From contig NZ_LT629771.1 in assembly GCF_900105175.1 (NCBI RefSeq), forward strand, positions 3,038,001 to 3,102,000: a DNA stretch of 64,000 bases, given 5' to 3'. The position numbers were made by a program, and so were the translations under genes. The DNA is from Jiangella sp. DSM 45060. Lineage in GTDB: Bacteria > Actinomycetota > Actinomycetes > Jiangellales > Jiangellaceae. Every line of letters begins with the position of its first letter. Position 1 is the stretch's first letter. Below the pieces are notes generated by a model that saw only the letters and a program-made list of their open reading frames with translations, searched no databases and was not told where the DNA came from. This document shows, in pieces, positions 25,650-34,762 of the stretch.

Positions 25650-26119
25650 CGGTAGAGGTACGGCACGCTCTCCAGCAGCGTGATCCCGAACCGCTCGGCG
25701 ATCGCGTCGACCATGGCCGTGCCGGTGTGCAGTTCGCGGTGCTCGGCGCGCCAGCGCGGGAGCGAGCCGGGCGCGTCGTAGAAGCGGTCCGCGATGGCGG
25801 TGCCGGCGCGCTCGTGCGCGAACTCGTCGACCAGCAGCCGGCCGCCCGGCGCCAGCAGCCCGGCGGCCGCCACGACGGCGCGAGCGAGATCGTGCACATG
25901 GTGCAGCGACAGCACGAACAGCACCGCGTCGTACGGGTCGCCGCGGAAATCGCAGACGTCGGCGGTGAGCACGCCGGGCCGGGCCAGCGTGGGGTCGATG
26001 TCGATGGCCGTGACGTCGTAGCCGCGTCCGCGCAGTTCGTCGGCCAGGCGCCCGTCGCCGCACCCGGCGTCGAGGACGCGGGCGGGCGCGGGCGGCAGGT
26101 GGGTGGCGAGGAAGTCCAT
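25571..26119 (-). CDS. Class I SAM-dependent methyltransferase
   Basis: Starting at the ATG at 26119 (GGTGGGAG upstream), the 182-residue protein has SAM motif I RVLDAGCGDGRLADEL (~16-31), an acidic end of strand 2 (VTAIDIDPTLA), motif II DAVLFVLSLHHVHDLARAV and LLAPGGRLLVDEF. This is a Methyltransf_11/25-type fold of unknown substrate. Earlier ATG codons (26146 and 26155) lack a better ribosome-binding site. The gene is divergent from the LysR gene (70 bp) and its 3' end overlaps the antiporter gene. Confidence 0.85.
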   Translation of the reverse strand: MDFLATHLPPAPARVLDAGCGDGRLADELRGRGYDVTAIDIDPTLARPGVLTADVCDFRGDPYDAVLFVLSLHHVHDLARAVVAAAGLLAPGGRLLVDEFAHERAGTAIADRFYDAPGSLPRWRAEHRELHTGTAMVDAIAERFGITLLESVPYLYRYLEDESLREAESVLGLRLAAVPAPA

Positions 26120-26177
26120 GCTCCCACCGTGCGGCCGCGCGGCCATGAGCACCACTGCGGGTCCGACAGGTCGGGTA

Positions 26178-26183
26178 TACGCT
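26178..26183 (+). promoter_or_regulatory. Leaderless -10 element, LysR gene
   Basis: TACGCT (TANNNT) ends 6 nt before the ATG at 26190, with no purine-rich ribosome-binding site between. Confidence 0.4.
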
Positions 26184-26189
26184 CAGCGC

Positions 26190-27071
26190 ATGCTGGACAC
26201 GTGGTCGCTGCGGGTGCTGGCCGAGGTCGCCGAGCACGGCTCGTTCTCCGCCGCGGCCGACGCCCTGACGATGACCCAGCCGGCCGTCTCACGGCAGATC
26301 GCCGCGCTGGAGCGGCGGGCCGGTGTCCGGTTGTTCCACCGCCGCCCGCGGGGCGTCGTCCCGACGGCGGCCGGCGAGCTGGCCATCGGCGAGGCGCGCG
26401 AGATCCTCGGCCGGCTGGCCGCGCTGGAGGCCCGGCTGCGCGCGTACGCGCAGCTGCGCGGCGGGCACGTCCGGCTGTCGGCGTTCCCGAGCGCGAACAC
26501 CGCGTTCGTCCCGGCGGCGATCCGCCGGTTCAGCGAGGCGCACCCCGGCGTCGAGGTCGGGCTGATCCGCGGCGGCCCCGGCGACGTCCGCTCCGGCGCC
26601 GTCGACGTCGCGCTGGTCACCGACTGGGACGAGGCCCGCGACGGCGTCGAGCTGGTGCCGCTGCTGGACGAGGAGCACCGGGTGGCGCTGCCGGCCGGGC
26701 ACCGGCTCGCCGGGCGCCCCACCGTCGCCCTGCGCGACCTGCGCGGCGAGACCTGGATCGAGGGCGGCCACCCCGATTGCCTCGGCCCGCTCACGGCGCT
26801 GACGCGCGCCCTCGGCGGGCCGCCGCGCGTCGGCTTCGTCTGCGACGACTGGACCGGCAAGCAGGCGCTGGTCGCGGCCGGCATGGGCGTCACCGTCATC
26901 TCGACGCTGGCCGCCGCGGCCATCCGCCCCGACGTCGTCCTGCGGCCCACCGCCCCCGCCCTGCCGCGCCGCCGCCTGCTGGCCGCCGTCGCGCCGCGCG
27001 ACCGGCGCACCCCGGCGGCGGCCGCCATGCTGACGGTGCTGACGTCACTCGCCGCCGGCTACCGGAGCTGA
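26190..27071 (+). CDS. LysR-family transcriptional regulator
   Basis: The 293-residue protein has an N-terminal winged helix (LRVLAEVAEHGSFSAAADAL, MTQPAVSRQIAALERRAGVR) and a two-lobed effector-binding domain (VRLSAFPSANTAFVPAAI ... DVALVTDWD ... KQALVAAGMGVTVIS). It is divergent from a methyltransferase, a likely but unproven target. Its last 13 bases overlap the convergent desaturase gene. The effector is unknown. Confidence 0.92.
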   Translation: MLDTWSLRVLAEVAEHGSFSAAADALTMTQPAVSRQIAALERRAGVRLFHRRPRGVVPTAAGELAIGEAREILGRLAALEARLRAYAQLRGGHVRLSAFPSANTAFVPAAIRRFSEAHPGVEVGLIRGGPGDVRSGAVDVALVTDWDEARDGVELVPLLDEEHRVALPAGHRLAGRPTVALRDLRGETWIEGGHPDCLGPLTALTRALGGPPRVGFVCDDWTGKQALVAAGMGVTVISTLAAAAIRPDVVLRPTAPALPRRRLLAAVAPRDRRTPAAAAMLTVLTSLAAGYRS

Positions 27072-28105
27072 GACGCGAGGGCGCAGCGGAACGGGTCCGG
27101 GACGCGTCCGACGGCGTTGAGGTAACCGACGATCACGCGGTAGGCGCCGATGAACGTCGTCTCGGTGTAGTGGATGTCATGTGCGGCGCAGTGTGCCCGG
27201 ACGAGCGTGCGTGCGCGGCGGAGGTTGGGGCGGGGCATGTTCGGGAAGAGGTGGTGTTCGATCTGGTGGTTCAGCCCGCCCATCGCAAACGTGGTGAATC
27301 CGCCGCCGGCGATGTTGCGCGACATCAGGACCTGGCGGCGCAGGAAGTCGATCTTCTGGTCGGCCGGCACGATGGGCATGCCGAGGTGATTGGTCGCGAA
27401 GGTGCCGCCGAGCAGGAGACCGAACAGGGCCATCTGGACGCCGAAGAACGCGGCGGCCTTGCCCGGCGGCAGGATCAGCAGCAGCACGGTGACGTAGCCA
27501 CCGAGGCGGCCGGCGACGAACGCGACCTCCCACCACCGGTGCTTGAGCGGCTGCCGGCCCACGAGTCGCTGGATGCTCGCCACATGCAGGGCGAGTCCCA
27601 CGAACATGACGAGCGGGAAGAAGTAGCCCTGCCACCGAGTCAGCCGCGCCACCGGCCCGCGCCGCTTCTGGGCGATGGCGGGGGTGAACGCGAAGGCGCT
27701 GGGCCCGATGTCGGGGTCCGAGCCCTCCTTGTTCGGGTTGGCGTGGTGGCGGCTGTGCTTGCTCATCCACCAGCCGTGGCTGAGCCCGGCGAACAATCCC
27801 GAGAGCACCCGGGACATCCAGTCGTTCCAGTGGTGCGACTTGAAGATCTGCCGGTGCGCGCTGTCGTGGCCCAGGAAGCTGATCTGCGAGAGCACGACAC
27901 CCAGTCCCGCGGCGAGGAGCAATTGGAACCAGGAGTCGCCGAGGAACGCGAACGCGACCCAGAGTCCGGCGAAGGCCGTGACGGTTCCGATGATCATCGT
28001 CCAGTAGTAGGCGTAGCGGCGGCGGAGCAGTCCGGCGGCCCGTACCTGGTGCGCCAGCTCGGTGTACGTGCTCACGTACCGCACGCGGCGCGGCGCCGCG
28101 GTCAC
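27059..28105 (-). CDS. Membrane fatty-acid desaturase
   Basis: The 348-residue membrane enzyme has all three histidine boxes of acyl-lipid/acyl-CoA desaturases: GHDSAHRQIF (near 79), HSRHHANPNKEG (near 117) and HQIEHHLFPNMPRPN (near 280). The third box with Gln-Ile-Glu-His-His is the front-end/linoleoyl-CoA desaturase variant. It inserts a double bond into fatty acyl chains with a di-iron centre and a redox partner not coded here. The GTG start overlaps the glycosyltransferase stop as GTGA, so the two genes are coexpressed. Confidence 0.92.
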   Translation of the reverse strand: MTAAPRRVRYVSTYTELAHQVRAAGLLRRRYAYYWTMIIGTVTAFAGLWVAFAFLGDSWFQLLLAAGLGVVLSQISFLGHDSAHRQIFKSHHWNDWMSRVLSGLFAGLSHGWWMSKHSRHHANPNKEGSDPDIGPSAFAFTPAIAQKRRGPVARLTRWQGYFFPLVMFVGLALHVASIQRLVGRQPLKHRWWEVAFVAGRLGGYVTVLLLILPPGKAAAFFGVQMALFGLLLGGTFATNHLGMPIVPADQKIDFLRRQVLMSRNIAGGGFTTFAMGGLNHQIEHHLFPNMPRPNLRRARTLVRAHCAAHDIHYTETTFIGAYRVIVGYLNAVGRVPDPFRCALASQLR

Positions 28106-29262
28106 GCCTGTACCCCTGCGGGGTGGATGTCATCCTGGTCACCGGTCGCCATGACCAGCGGCCGCTGCGGCTGCGCGGGCGGTGCGGCGATCAGGTCTTC
28201 GAGCTGCCGGACGGTGGTCGCGGGCGGGATCGGCTTCGGCTGGGCGAGGACGCTCAGCAGCGCGTCCACCGACTGCTCGACGGTGAACCTCGTGCCGGCG
28301 TCCCGGCGGGCGGCCCCGGAGAGCGGCCCGGCCGCCACGGCCGCCCGGATGCCCCAGGCGAGCGCCTCGGCGTCGTCGGGCTCGACCAGGATCACGCCGC
28401 CGCAGTCGGTCTCGGGCAGGCCGCCGTCGTCGGAGGCGACGACCCGGCAGCCGGCGTGCTGGGCCTCGATCGAGACGATGCCGAAGGTCTCGTGCCAGTA
28501 CTGGCTGTTGGACGGCATCACGACGATGTCGTGCTCGGCCATCAGCGCCGCCATTCCGGCCGGTGTCTTGCGGGTGGGCACGACCGAGATCCGCGGGTGC
28601 GCTTGGAGCAGTCGCTCGATGATCTTGCCCTGCGGCTTGTCGGCGCCGGCGGTCGTCGCCATGAAGACGAGATCGAGGTCCTGGTCGATGATGTCGATGT
28701 GCAGGGTCGACAGCAGGGTGTAGATGCCCTTCTCCGGGCTCAGCCGGCCGGCGTAGAGCACCCGGGTGGACCCGCCGGGACCGGCAGGGCGGGGCTGCGC
28801 GGCGAAGGCCGGCTCCGCGAACGGGTACACGACGCTGATGGTCGCGACGTCGACGTCGAGGAAGCGTGCCCACAGGTCGGCCGCATAGCGGCTGGTGGCG
28901 ATCAAGGTGCGGTCCCTGGCGCCATCGGCGGCGAACGCCCACTCCCGCTCCCGGATCGGCGGCGGGTTGTGCAGGATCAGGAACGACGGCGTCCGGGTCG
29001 CCACGGGGTACGGCTCGTTGACGAAGACGACGGTGCCGTCGAGCTCACCGACGGCGGTCAGCGTCGGCAGCGACAAGAACGGGATGCCGGTGAAATCGTC
29101 GCGGCCGTCCGCGGTACCCAGGCCGACGGTCACGACCTGTGCCGGTACGCCGCGCCGATTCAGCTCGCGGACCTGGCCGACGGTGTAGTTCTCGGAGCCG
29201 CCGGTGCCGGCCGGTAGCGGGTTGCCTGGGGACCAGATGAAGGAGATCAACGTGTGCACCAC
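28102..29262 (-). CDS. Glycosyltransferase family 4 protein
   Basis: The 386-residue GT-B enzyme has an N-terminal acceptor half (PAGTGGSENYTVGQVRELNR near 20) and a donor half with VLYAGRLSPEKGIYTLLSTL, HPRISVVPTRKTP, then HETFGIVSIEAQHAGCRVVA and DDGGLPE. The E-x7-E region (ETFGIVSIE) fits retaining GT4 enzymes. The start is one of two tandem GTG codons (29262, 29259), chosen because the fold begins there; upstream sequence in frame looks non-coding. It is cotranscribed with the desaturase, so a glycolipid product is possible but unproven. Confidence 0.85.
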   Translation of the reverse strand: MVHTLISFIWSPGNPLPAGTGGSENYTVGQVRELNRRGVPAQVVTVGLGTADGRDDFTGIPFLSLPTLTAVGELDGTVVFVNEPYPVATRTPSFLILHNPPPIREREWAFAADGARDRTLIATSRYAADLWARFLDVDVATISVVYPFAEPAFAAQPRPAGPGGSTRVLYAGRLSPEKGIYTLLSTLHIDIIDQDLDLVFMATTAGADKPQGKIIERLLQAHPRISVVPTRKTPAGMAALMAEHDIVVMPSNSQYWHETFGIVSIEAQHAGCRVVASDDGGLPETDCGGVILVEPDDAEALAWGIRAAVAAGPLSGAARRDAGTRFTVEQSVDALLSVLAQPKPIPPATTVRQLEDLIAAPPAQPQRPLVMATGDQDDIHPAGVQA

Positions 29263-29564
29263 CCATGGGGTCGGTCTGTGCCGGGCTCGAACAGGACGCG
29301 GTCGGCGACGACCGCGGCTGCGAGCCCGGAGGCGACGACGGGTAGCGGCGGTGGACCCGTGCGAAGCCGACCGTGCGTGAGGGGAGAACCACGTCAACGC
29401 TGAAACACCCGACGACCGGGCAGCGGCGCATCCCGCAACGTTCGAAGGACTAACGATCACAGCTGTTCGCAGCATACCACGTGCGAACCCGTGACCAGCA
29501 CAAACGACAAGTGAACGACGCCGGCGGGGCCGCCGCGGCATCGCGGCGGCCCCGTACCGGCGGG
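29263..29564. other. Intergenic region, glycosyltransferase promoter and metallophosphoesterase terminator
   Basis: This ~300-bp spacer contains a perfect hairpin at its right end (29526-29553) and, on the minus strand, a likely promoter for the glycosyltransferase operon: TATGCT lies within 29470-29480. No gene is supported in it. Confidence 0.5.
29526..29553. terminator. Hairpin terminator after the metallophosphoesterase gene
   Basis: GGGGCCGCCGCG (29526-29537) pairs perfectly with CGCGGCGGCCCC (29542-29553) around a 4-nt GCAT loop, 12 bp downstream of the stop codon on the minus strand. Confidence 0.8.
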
Positions 29565-32500
29565 CTACTCCTCGAACGGCGCGAAGTACGGGTACAGCGG
29601 TGCGTCCGGGCCCCACGTCCCAGGCCGGCCGCGGGTGTCGGCCGTGGTGAAGACGGCCGGCTGCGACGCGGTGACGCCGCCGCCCGGACTGTGCGCGGTG
29701 ACGATCCACGCGTACGTACTGCCCGGTGTCAGCCCGGCCCACTGCACCGACGCGGTCGAACCGGACGGCACCGTCACCTCACCGATCGGCTCCGACGGCG
29801 TGTACAGCGCGATCGCGTCGGTCTGGAACGTCGTGGTGCGGGTCTGCAGGTCGACCGGCAGCACCATGTTGTCCTCGGTGCCGTTGTACCGGCCGTCCTG
29901 GTCGTACTCCGTGGCGCCGAACTCCGCCAGCAGCGGCGAGTACGTGTCGACGATCAGCTCGGACCGTTCGACGTCGAACTGCAGCAGCCGGAAGAAGCTG
30001 GCGCCGAACTGGAGCTGGTCGTCCGGCTGGTAGCCGCCGATCTCGGTGAGCCCGAGCCGGTCCGCGGAGACCGTGTAGAACTGGTAGTCCGCGAGCAGCT
30101 CGACCACGCCGTGCCCGATCTCGCCCACCGGCGGGCGGACGTTCGTCCCGACGCCGTGCCGGTGACCGGCCAGCACCAGGAACACGTTCGGGTTCGGCGC
30201 GACGACCCGGTTGTAGAGCACCGCGCCGTCGGGCGCGGCGAGTGCGGCGTCGCGGCCGTCGGGCAGCGTCGACGGCATCACGTAGTCGTGGGTGAGCAGG
30301 ATGCCGTTGCGGTCCGGGAACCGCTGGAAGACGGAGTTGGCCCAGTCGACCTCCTCCTTGGTGACGCCGTACGAGAGGCCGACGACGACGAAGTCCAGGC
30401 CACCGGCCGTGAACAGGTCGTAGTGGTTCTGGTTGTCGCCCTCGCGCCAGGGGCCGCCGTACTCCGCCTGCTCCCACTGGTCGTCGGCGGCGGCGTAGCG
30501 GTCCGGCCCGTAGTACTGGTTGTACAGCGACTCCGGGCCGGTCTCGCGGCCGCCCTGGTTGTCGTGGTTGCCGGCGACGACGCCGTTCGGGATGCCGGCG
30601 CCGTCGAGCACGCCCTGCTGTTCCGACGAGAACTCGAACTCGCCGATGACCTGCTGGCGCATCGGCTCGTCCAGCGGCGGCCGGGTGTTGTTCTCGATGA
30701 TGTCGCCGGTGTGCGCCGCGTAGGCGACCTTGCGCTCCTCGGCGTTCTCGACCACCCAGTCGACGATGCCCTGGTACGCCGACGCCCACACGGCCCGCTC
30801 CTCCGGCGTCTCCTGCTCGACGGCGCCCTCGGACAGGTACTGGGTGTCGGTGAAGTGGACGATGGAGAAGTCGTAGCTGTCCGGGTCGGCGAAGCCGTCC
30901 GGGTCGCCGTCGACGATGTCGTCGGCGAACGGGTCCTCTCCGGTGACCAGCACGTTCACCCGGTTGCGGTCGACGTACTCCGCCGTCACCGTCGCGGACA
31001 GCACGGTGTTGCCCTCGGCAGCGCCGCGGGCGCTGGTCAGCGCGTCCCACGTCTGAGTGCGGGGGGTTCCACGCGTGCAGCGTCACCAGCCGCTGCGGGT
31101 CGACGACGCCCTCCCAGCGCAGGAACGGCGCGTCGACGTTCTTCCGGACCCGCAGGTCGAACCGCTGGTAGCTGAGGTCGCGGCTGGCCGGCGCGGCGAC
31201 CGTGCGGCCGTCCAGCGGCGCGAGGTCCTTCGTCGGGACCGGCCGCTCCCCCGGCACCCGCGGCGTCGTCGGCATCGTTGTCGTGCTGCCCTGCCAGGCG
31301 GTGGTCGCGGTGGCCACCTCGGCCTGCGCGAACGACGCCGTCACATCGCCGCCGCCGGGCGTGGCCACCTCGCCGGACAGCGTGACCTCCGAGCCGATGC
31401 CGGTGCTGCCGGACGCCGGTGCGAGCGCGGCCGGGACGTCCGGGATGCCGGCGCTGGTGAAGACGATCTCGCGGACCGCCGTGTTGCCGAGGACGTCGGT
31501 GCCGGTGACGGCGAGCGTGTGCTCGCCCGGCGCGAGGCCCGGGCCGATCGGGGCGCCGAGCGCGACGGCGGCGCCGTCCAGCGTGACGTCCGGTCCGGTC
31601 TGCACGCCCGAGGCGTCGGCCAGCTGGACGTCCAGCACCTCGGCGGACGTGATCGTCTCGCCCGCGGCCGGAGTGCTCGCCGTCACCTCGGGCGCGGTGT
31701 TGTCGGTGACCAGCAGCCGGGTCGCGACCTCGCCCGTGGTGGACGACGCGGCGACGGTGTGCTCGCCGTCGGCCAGCGCGGTGGTGTCGAGGTCGGCGCG
31801 CAGGCCGCGGGCCGGCGCGTCGATGAGGAAGTTCAGGTCGACCTCGCGCAGCGGGTTCACGGTGGAGCCGCAGTCGCCGTCGCCCATGCCGTAGCCGGGC
31901 AGCGGGCGTTGCGGCGTCGCCGTGCCCTCCGCGGGGGTGAGCGCGACGTTGCTGACGGCGAAGTCGTCGCGGTTGTTGCCGCAGCCGGTCGCGAACGTGC
32001 CGGTGACGAGGTCGATGGTGTTCCAGCCCGGCTGCAGCCACTCGTTCGGGATGGTGACGTCGACGCGCTGGCTGACGTAGTCGCCGCCGAGCTCCACCTT
32101 CATGCCGTTGACCAGCAGGTAGTTGTGGTAGCGCGCCTCGATCGAGTTCGTGCCGACGTCGAAGCTGACGCTGGCGAGCCCGGACCCGAGGGTCTCACGG
32201 ACCGCCGCGCCGGGCGCGTCGACGACGTAGCGCAGCTCGACCTCGCGCAGCGCCGTCGTGCTGCTGCCGCAGTTCCCGTCGCCCATCGCGTAGGACGGCT
32301 CGATGCCCTGCCCGGCCGCGGTGCCGTCCGGGACGACCAGCTCGAGGTTCGCGACGGCGAAGTCGTCGCGGTTGACGCCGCAGGCCGCCTGCACGCCGCC
32401 GGTGACGAAGGTGATGACGTTCTCGCCGGGGACGAGGAACTGGTTCGGCACCGCGACGTCGACGCGCTGGCTGACGTAGTCGCCGCCCAGCTCGATCCGC

Positions 32501-33525
32501 TTGCCGTTGACCAGCAGGTGGTTGTGGTAGCGCGCCTCGATCGAGTTGCTGCCGACATCGAAACCGAACGTCGACACACCCGTGCCGAGCGTGGGCCGGG
32601 TGACCGGCTCGGCGCCGTCGACGGTGAGCGCCGGCACCGCTCCGGGCGTGCCGGCCGGGAACGACGCGAACACCGGCTGGGTGCCGGCGGCGAGGGTGCC
32701 GTCGGCCGGCGCGACGTGCGGGGCGCCGGTCGGCGCGTTGTTCACCGTGACGGTGTGCGTGGTGGCCGCGCCGGACGCGGTCCGGGCGACGATCTCGTGC
32801 GGCCCGTTCGCCAGCGTCGTCGTGTCGACCTCGGCGGCGAGCCCGGTGGTGCGCTGCGGGTCGCCGTCGACGACGAACGTCAGCTCGGCGCTGAGCAGCA
32901 GCGACGTGTTCGAGCCGCAGCTGCCGTCGCCGAAGGCGTAGCTGTACTCGTTGGCGTCGCCGCCGGCCGGCCCGCCGAGGAGGTCGAGGGTGAAGTCGGA
33001 GAGCACGAAGTCGTCGTGGTTGACGCCGCAGCTCGTCGTGATGGTGCCGGCGAACACCTCGACCGTGTTCGTCCCGGCCACCAGGTGCTCGTTCGGGATC
33101 TCCAGGCTGACCCGCTCGTCGACGGCGTCGCCGAGGTCGATCCGGTGCGCACCGTTGACCAGCACGTAGTTGCGGTAGCGGGCCTCGGTCGAGTTGCTGC
33201 CGACGTCGAAGCTCAGCGTCGACACGCCCAGCGTCGAGGTGCCCTGGATCGGCGTGCCGTCGATGACCAGCGCGGTGACGTCGTCGTCGGCCGTGACCGG
33301 CTCGGACGCGACCGTGACCGCGCCCTCCAGGTACGCGCCGTCGGCCGGGGTCAGCGTCGGCGGCTCGGCCGGGGCGTCCCGTTTGGCCTCCTCGGCCGCG
33401 GCCTCCTCCGGCGCCGTCACCGCGTACGAGGCGGGCCAGGTGGCGCCGGCGAGGACGGCGGCCAGCGCGGCCGCGGCCAGGCCGGCCCGTCTCTTCCGTC
33501 GGCCGGGACGTGGGGGCAGCGTCAT
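29565..33525 (-). pseudogene. Secreted multi-domain metallophosphoesterase, frameshifted at a G6 tract
   Basis: The start frame (from 33525) has a signal peptide (RRAGLAAAALAAVLAGATWP), three copies of a ~110-residue module (~95-210, ~312-420, ~445-557) and Ig-like segments. It ends in a frame-broken WNPPH. The next frame continues after a one-base correction as WNPRTQTWDALTS, then a calcineurin-like phosphoesterase domain: FTDTQYL, HTGDIIENN, AGNHDNQ, LTHDYV and AGHRHG, and a C-terminal FN3-like domain. The break is six G at 31061-31066; five would give one ~1319-residue protein. It would be an exported phosphatase or nucleotidase. A sequencing error is possible. Confidence 0.85.
31850..33240 (-). 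repeat. Three internal coding repeats of the metallophosphoesterase
   Basis: The modules lie near 33240-32900, 32590-32260 and 32190-31855. Each reads S.SFDVG.NS.EARY.N.LLVNG, then a conserved IPN..L..G.N segment, CG.N.DDF and GDG.CGS. The 56-base stretches at 32107-32162 and 32508-32563 differ at only a few bases. Copies two and three are closest, so they probably arose by recent duplication. Confidence 0.8.
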
Positions 33526-33664
33526 CGACGAGACCTCTCTCTGGGGATGGGAGCGCCCTGAATCGTCCCGATCGCCGGGAACCTCCGCCGATCCGCTCGA
33601 CGAAAGGGTGGTGACCGTTTCGTGAACGCTTGGCCGCCGCCCGCCTCATGACAAGCTGTCCGTC
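33526..33664. promoter_or_regulatory. Divergent region, metallophosphoesterase / small membrane protein
   Basis: A 139-bp spacer with both promoters. CAAGCT (33652-33657) ends 7 nt before the GTG at 33665, a weak leaderless -10 candidate. No operator or hairpin stood out. Confidence 0.3.
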
Positions 33665-33946
33665 GTGGACGGCGACCCGAAGACCGAGCGGCGGCCCCGC
33701 GGCCTGGGCGGGCCGGCGTTGTTCACCGGCGTGCTCGCCCTGGTCTTCGCGTTCGTGCCGTTCGTCGGCGAGTTCGTCGCCGCGCCGGCCGCCGTCATCG
33801 CGATCGTGCTGGGCTTGATCGGGTGGGACCGTGCCGAGAAGGGCCTCGCCGACGACGGCGCCCGCGCGCTCACCGGCGGGGTGCTCGGCCTCGTCGCCGC
33901 CCTCGTCGTGCTGTTCGTCTACCTCGCCACCATGGGCCCGTCCTAG
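33665..33946 (+). CDS. Small DUF4190-like membrane protein
   Basis: The 93-residue protein has three hydrophobic segments: ALFTGVLALVFAFVPFVGEF, AAPAAVIAIVLGLIGW and LTGGVLGLVAALVVLFVYLA, with WDRAEKGLADDGARA between the last two. This matches the small actinobacterial DUF4190 layout. Function is unknown. The GTG start is the first codon of an open frame ending in the only downstream stop. No signal or catalytic motif is visible. Confidence 0.75.
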   Translation: MDGDPKTERRPRGLGGPALFTGVLALVFAFVPFVGEFVAAPAAVIAIVLGLIGWDRAEKGLADDGARALTGGVLGLVAALVVLFVYLATMGPS

Positions 33947-33988
33947 CCCTCTGCGCGGCCCGCCACACGCCTGCCCGCCGCGTGCATG

Positions 33989-34007
33989 TTAGGTTAGCCT
34001 TTCCTCA
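33989..34007 (+). promoter_or_regulatory. Iron box (DtxR/IdeR-type operator)
   Basis: TTAGGTTAGCCTTTCCTCA matches 15 of 19 positions of the DtxR/IdeR consensus TTAGGTTAGGCTAACCTAA. It ends 21 bp before the start of the DUF2470 gene, where a Fe2+-bound repressor would block transcription. Confidence 0.8.
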
Positions 34008-34027
34008 TTGTGAGTCCGGAGGTGGAC

Positions 34028-34762
34028 ATGCGCTGCCCGACGCCGGCCGAGCGGGCCCGGACGCTGCTGCGCGGGCGGCTGCCCGGCCTGCTGTTCCTCG
34101 ACGACGTCACGGTGCCGCTGCCCGTGCGGCACGGCACCGACCGCGCCGGGCGGCCGCTGCTGCTGGTCCCGGCGGACGGCGGGCTGCGCGCGGCGCTGCG
34201 CTCACGCGGGCCGGCCGCGCCAGGCGGCGTGCTGCGGGTCGACGACGTGCCGCCGTCGGCCGACGCGCCCAGCCTCGGCCAGGCCCGGGCCAGCGGCCGG
34301 CTGCACCCCGTCGATCCAGGCGCGAGCACCGCGGCGGCGCTGGAGTTCGCCGCGTCCAACCCGCTGCCCAGCCTGCTCGGCGTCGGCACCGACGCCGTCC
34401 TCTACCGGCTGGAGGTCACCGGGGTCCATCTGCTCACCGACGGGGGCGGCGGCCCGCTCGACCTCGCCGCGTACGCCGCCGCCGTCCCGGACCCGCTGCA
34501 CGAGGCCGAGCGCGACCTGCTGCTCGACCTCGCCGACCATCACCGCGACGAGCTGGAGCCGTGGTTCCGCGCCGCGCTGGCGTCGGCCGGCATCGACGCC
34601 GACCGGCCGCGGGCGGCCCGGCTGGACCGGTACGGGTTCACCGTCGACACCGGGCGGCCGCGGCGGAGATGGGTGCGGCTCGACTTCGCCCGGCCGCTGG
34701 ACACCGTCGAGGAGCTGGCCGAGCTGCTGCACCCGGTGCTGTTCCACCCGCACGTCAGCTGA
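34028..34762 (+). CDS. DUF2470-domain protein (HugZ-like, iron-box regulated)
   Basis: The ATG at 34028 is chosen because GGAGGTG lies directly upstream; an in-frame GTG at 34010 is too close to the operator. The 244-residue protein has an N-terminal flavin-reductase/pyridoxamine-oxidase-like half and a C-terminal DUF2470 domain (~165-240) with LLLDLADHHRDELEPWF and RLDFARPLDTVEELAELLHP. DUF2470 proteins include heme-utilisation HugZ relatives and other iron-stress proteins. The iron box just upstream and the adjacent siderophore genes support a role in heme or siderophore iron use. No heme-binding residue can be named. Confidence 0.8.
   Translation: MRCPTPAERARTLLRGRLPGLLFLDDVTVPLPVRHGTDRAGRPLLLVPADGGLRAALRSRGPAAPGGVLRVDDVPPSADAPSLGQARASGRLHPVDPGASTAAALEFAASNPLPSLLGVGTDAVLYRLEVTGVHLLTDGGGGPLDLAAYAAAVPDPLHEAERDLLLDLADHHRDELEPWFRAALASAGIDADRPRAARLDRYGFTVDTGRPRRRWVRLDFARPLDTVEELAELLHPVLFHPHVS

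Noticed and set aside
21321-26237. 1638-codon minus-strand frame opposite the AfsR-like gene
   Set aside because: It spans four genes on both strands and shows no recognisable domain; an artefact of high third-position GC.
31057-33561. 834-codon plus-strand frame opposite the metallophosphoesterase
   Set aside because: Low-complexity translation, no start signal, and antisense to a protein with clear catalytic motifs.
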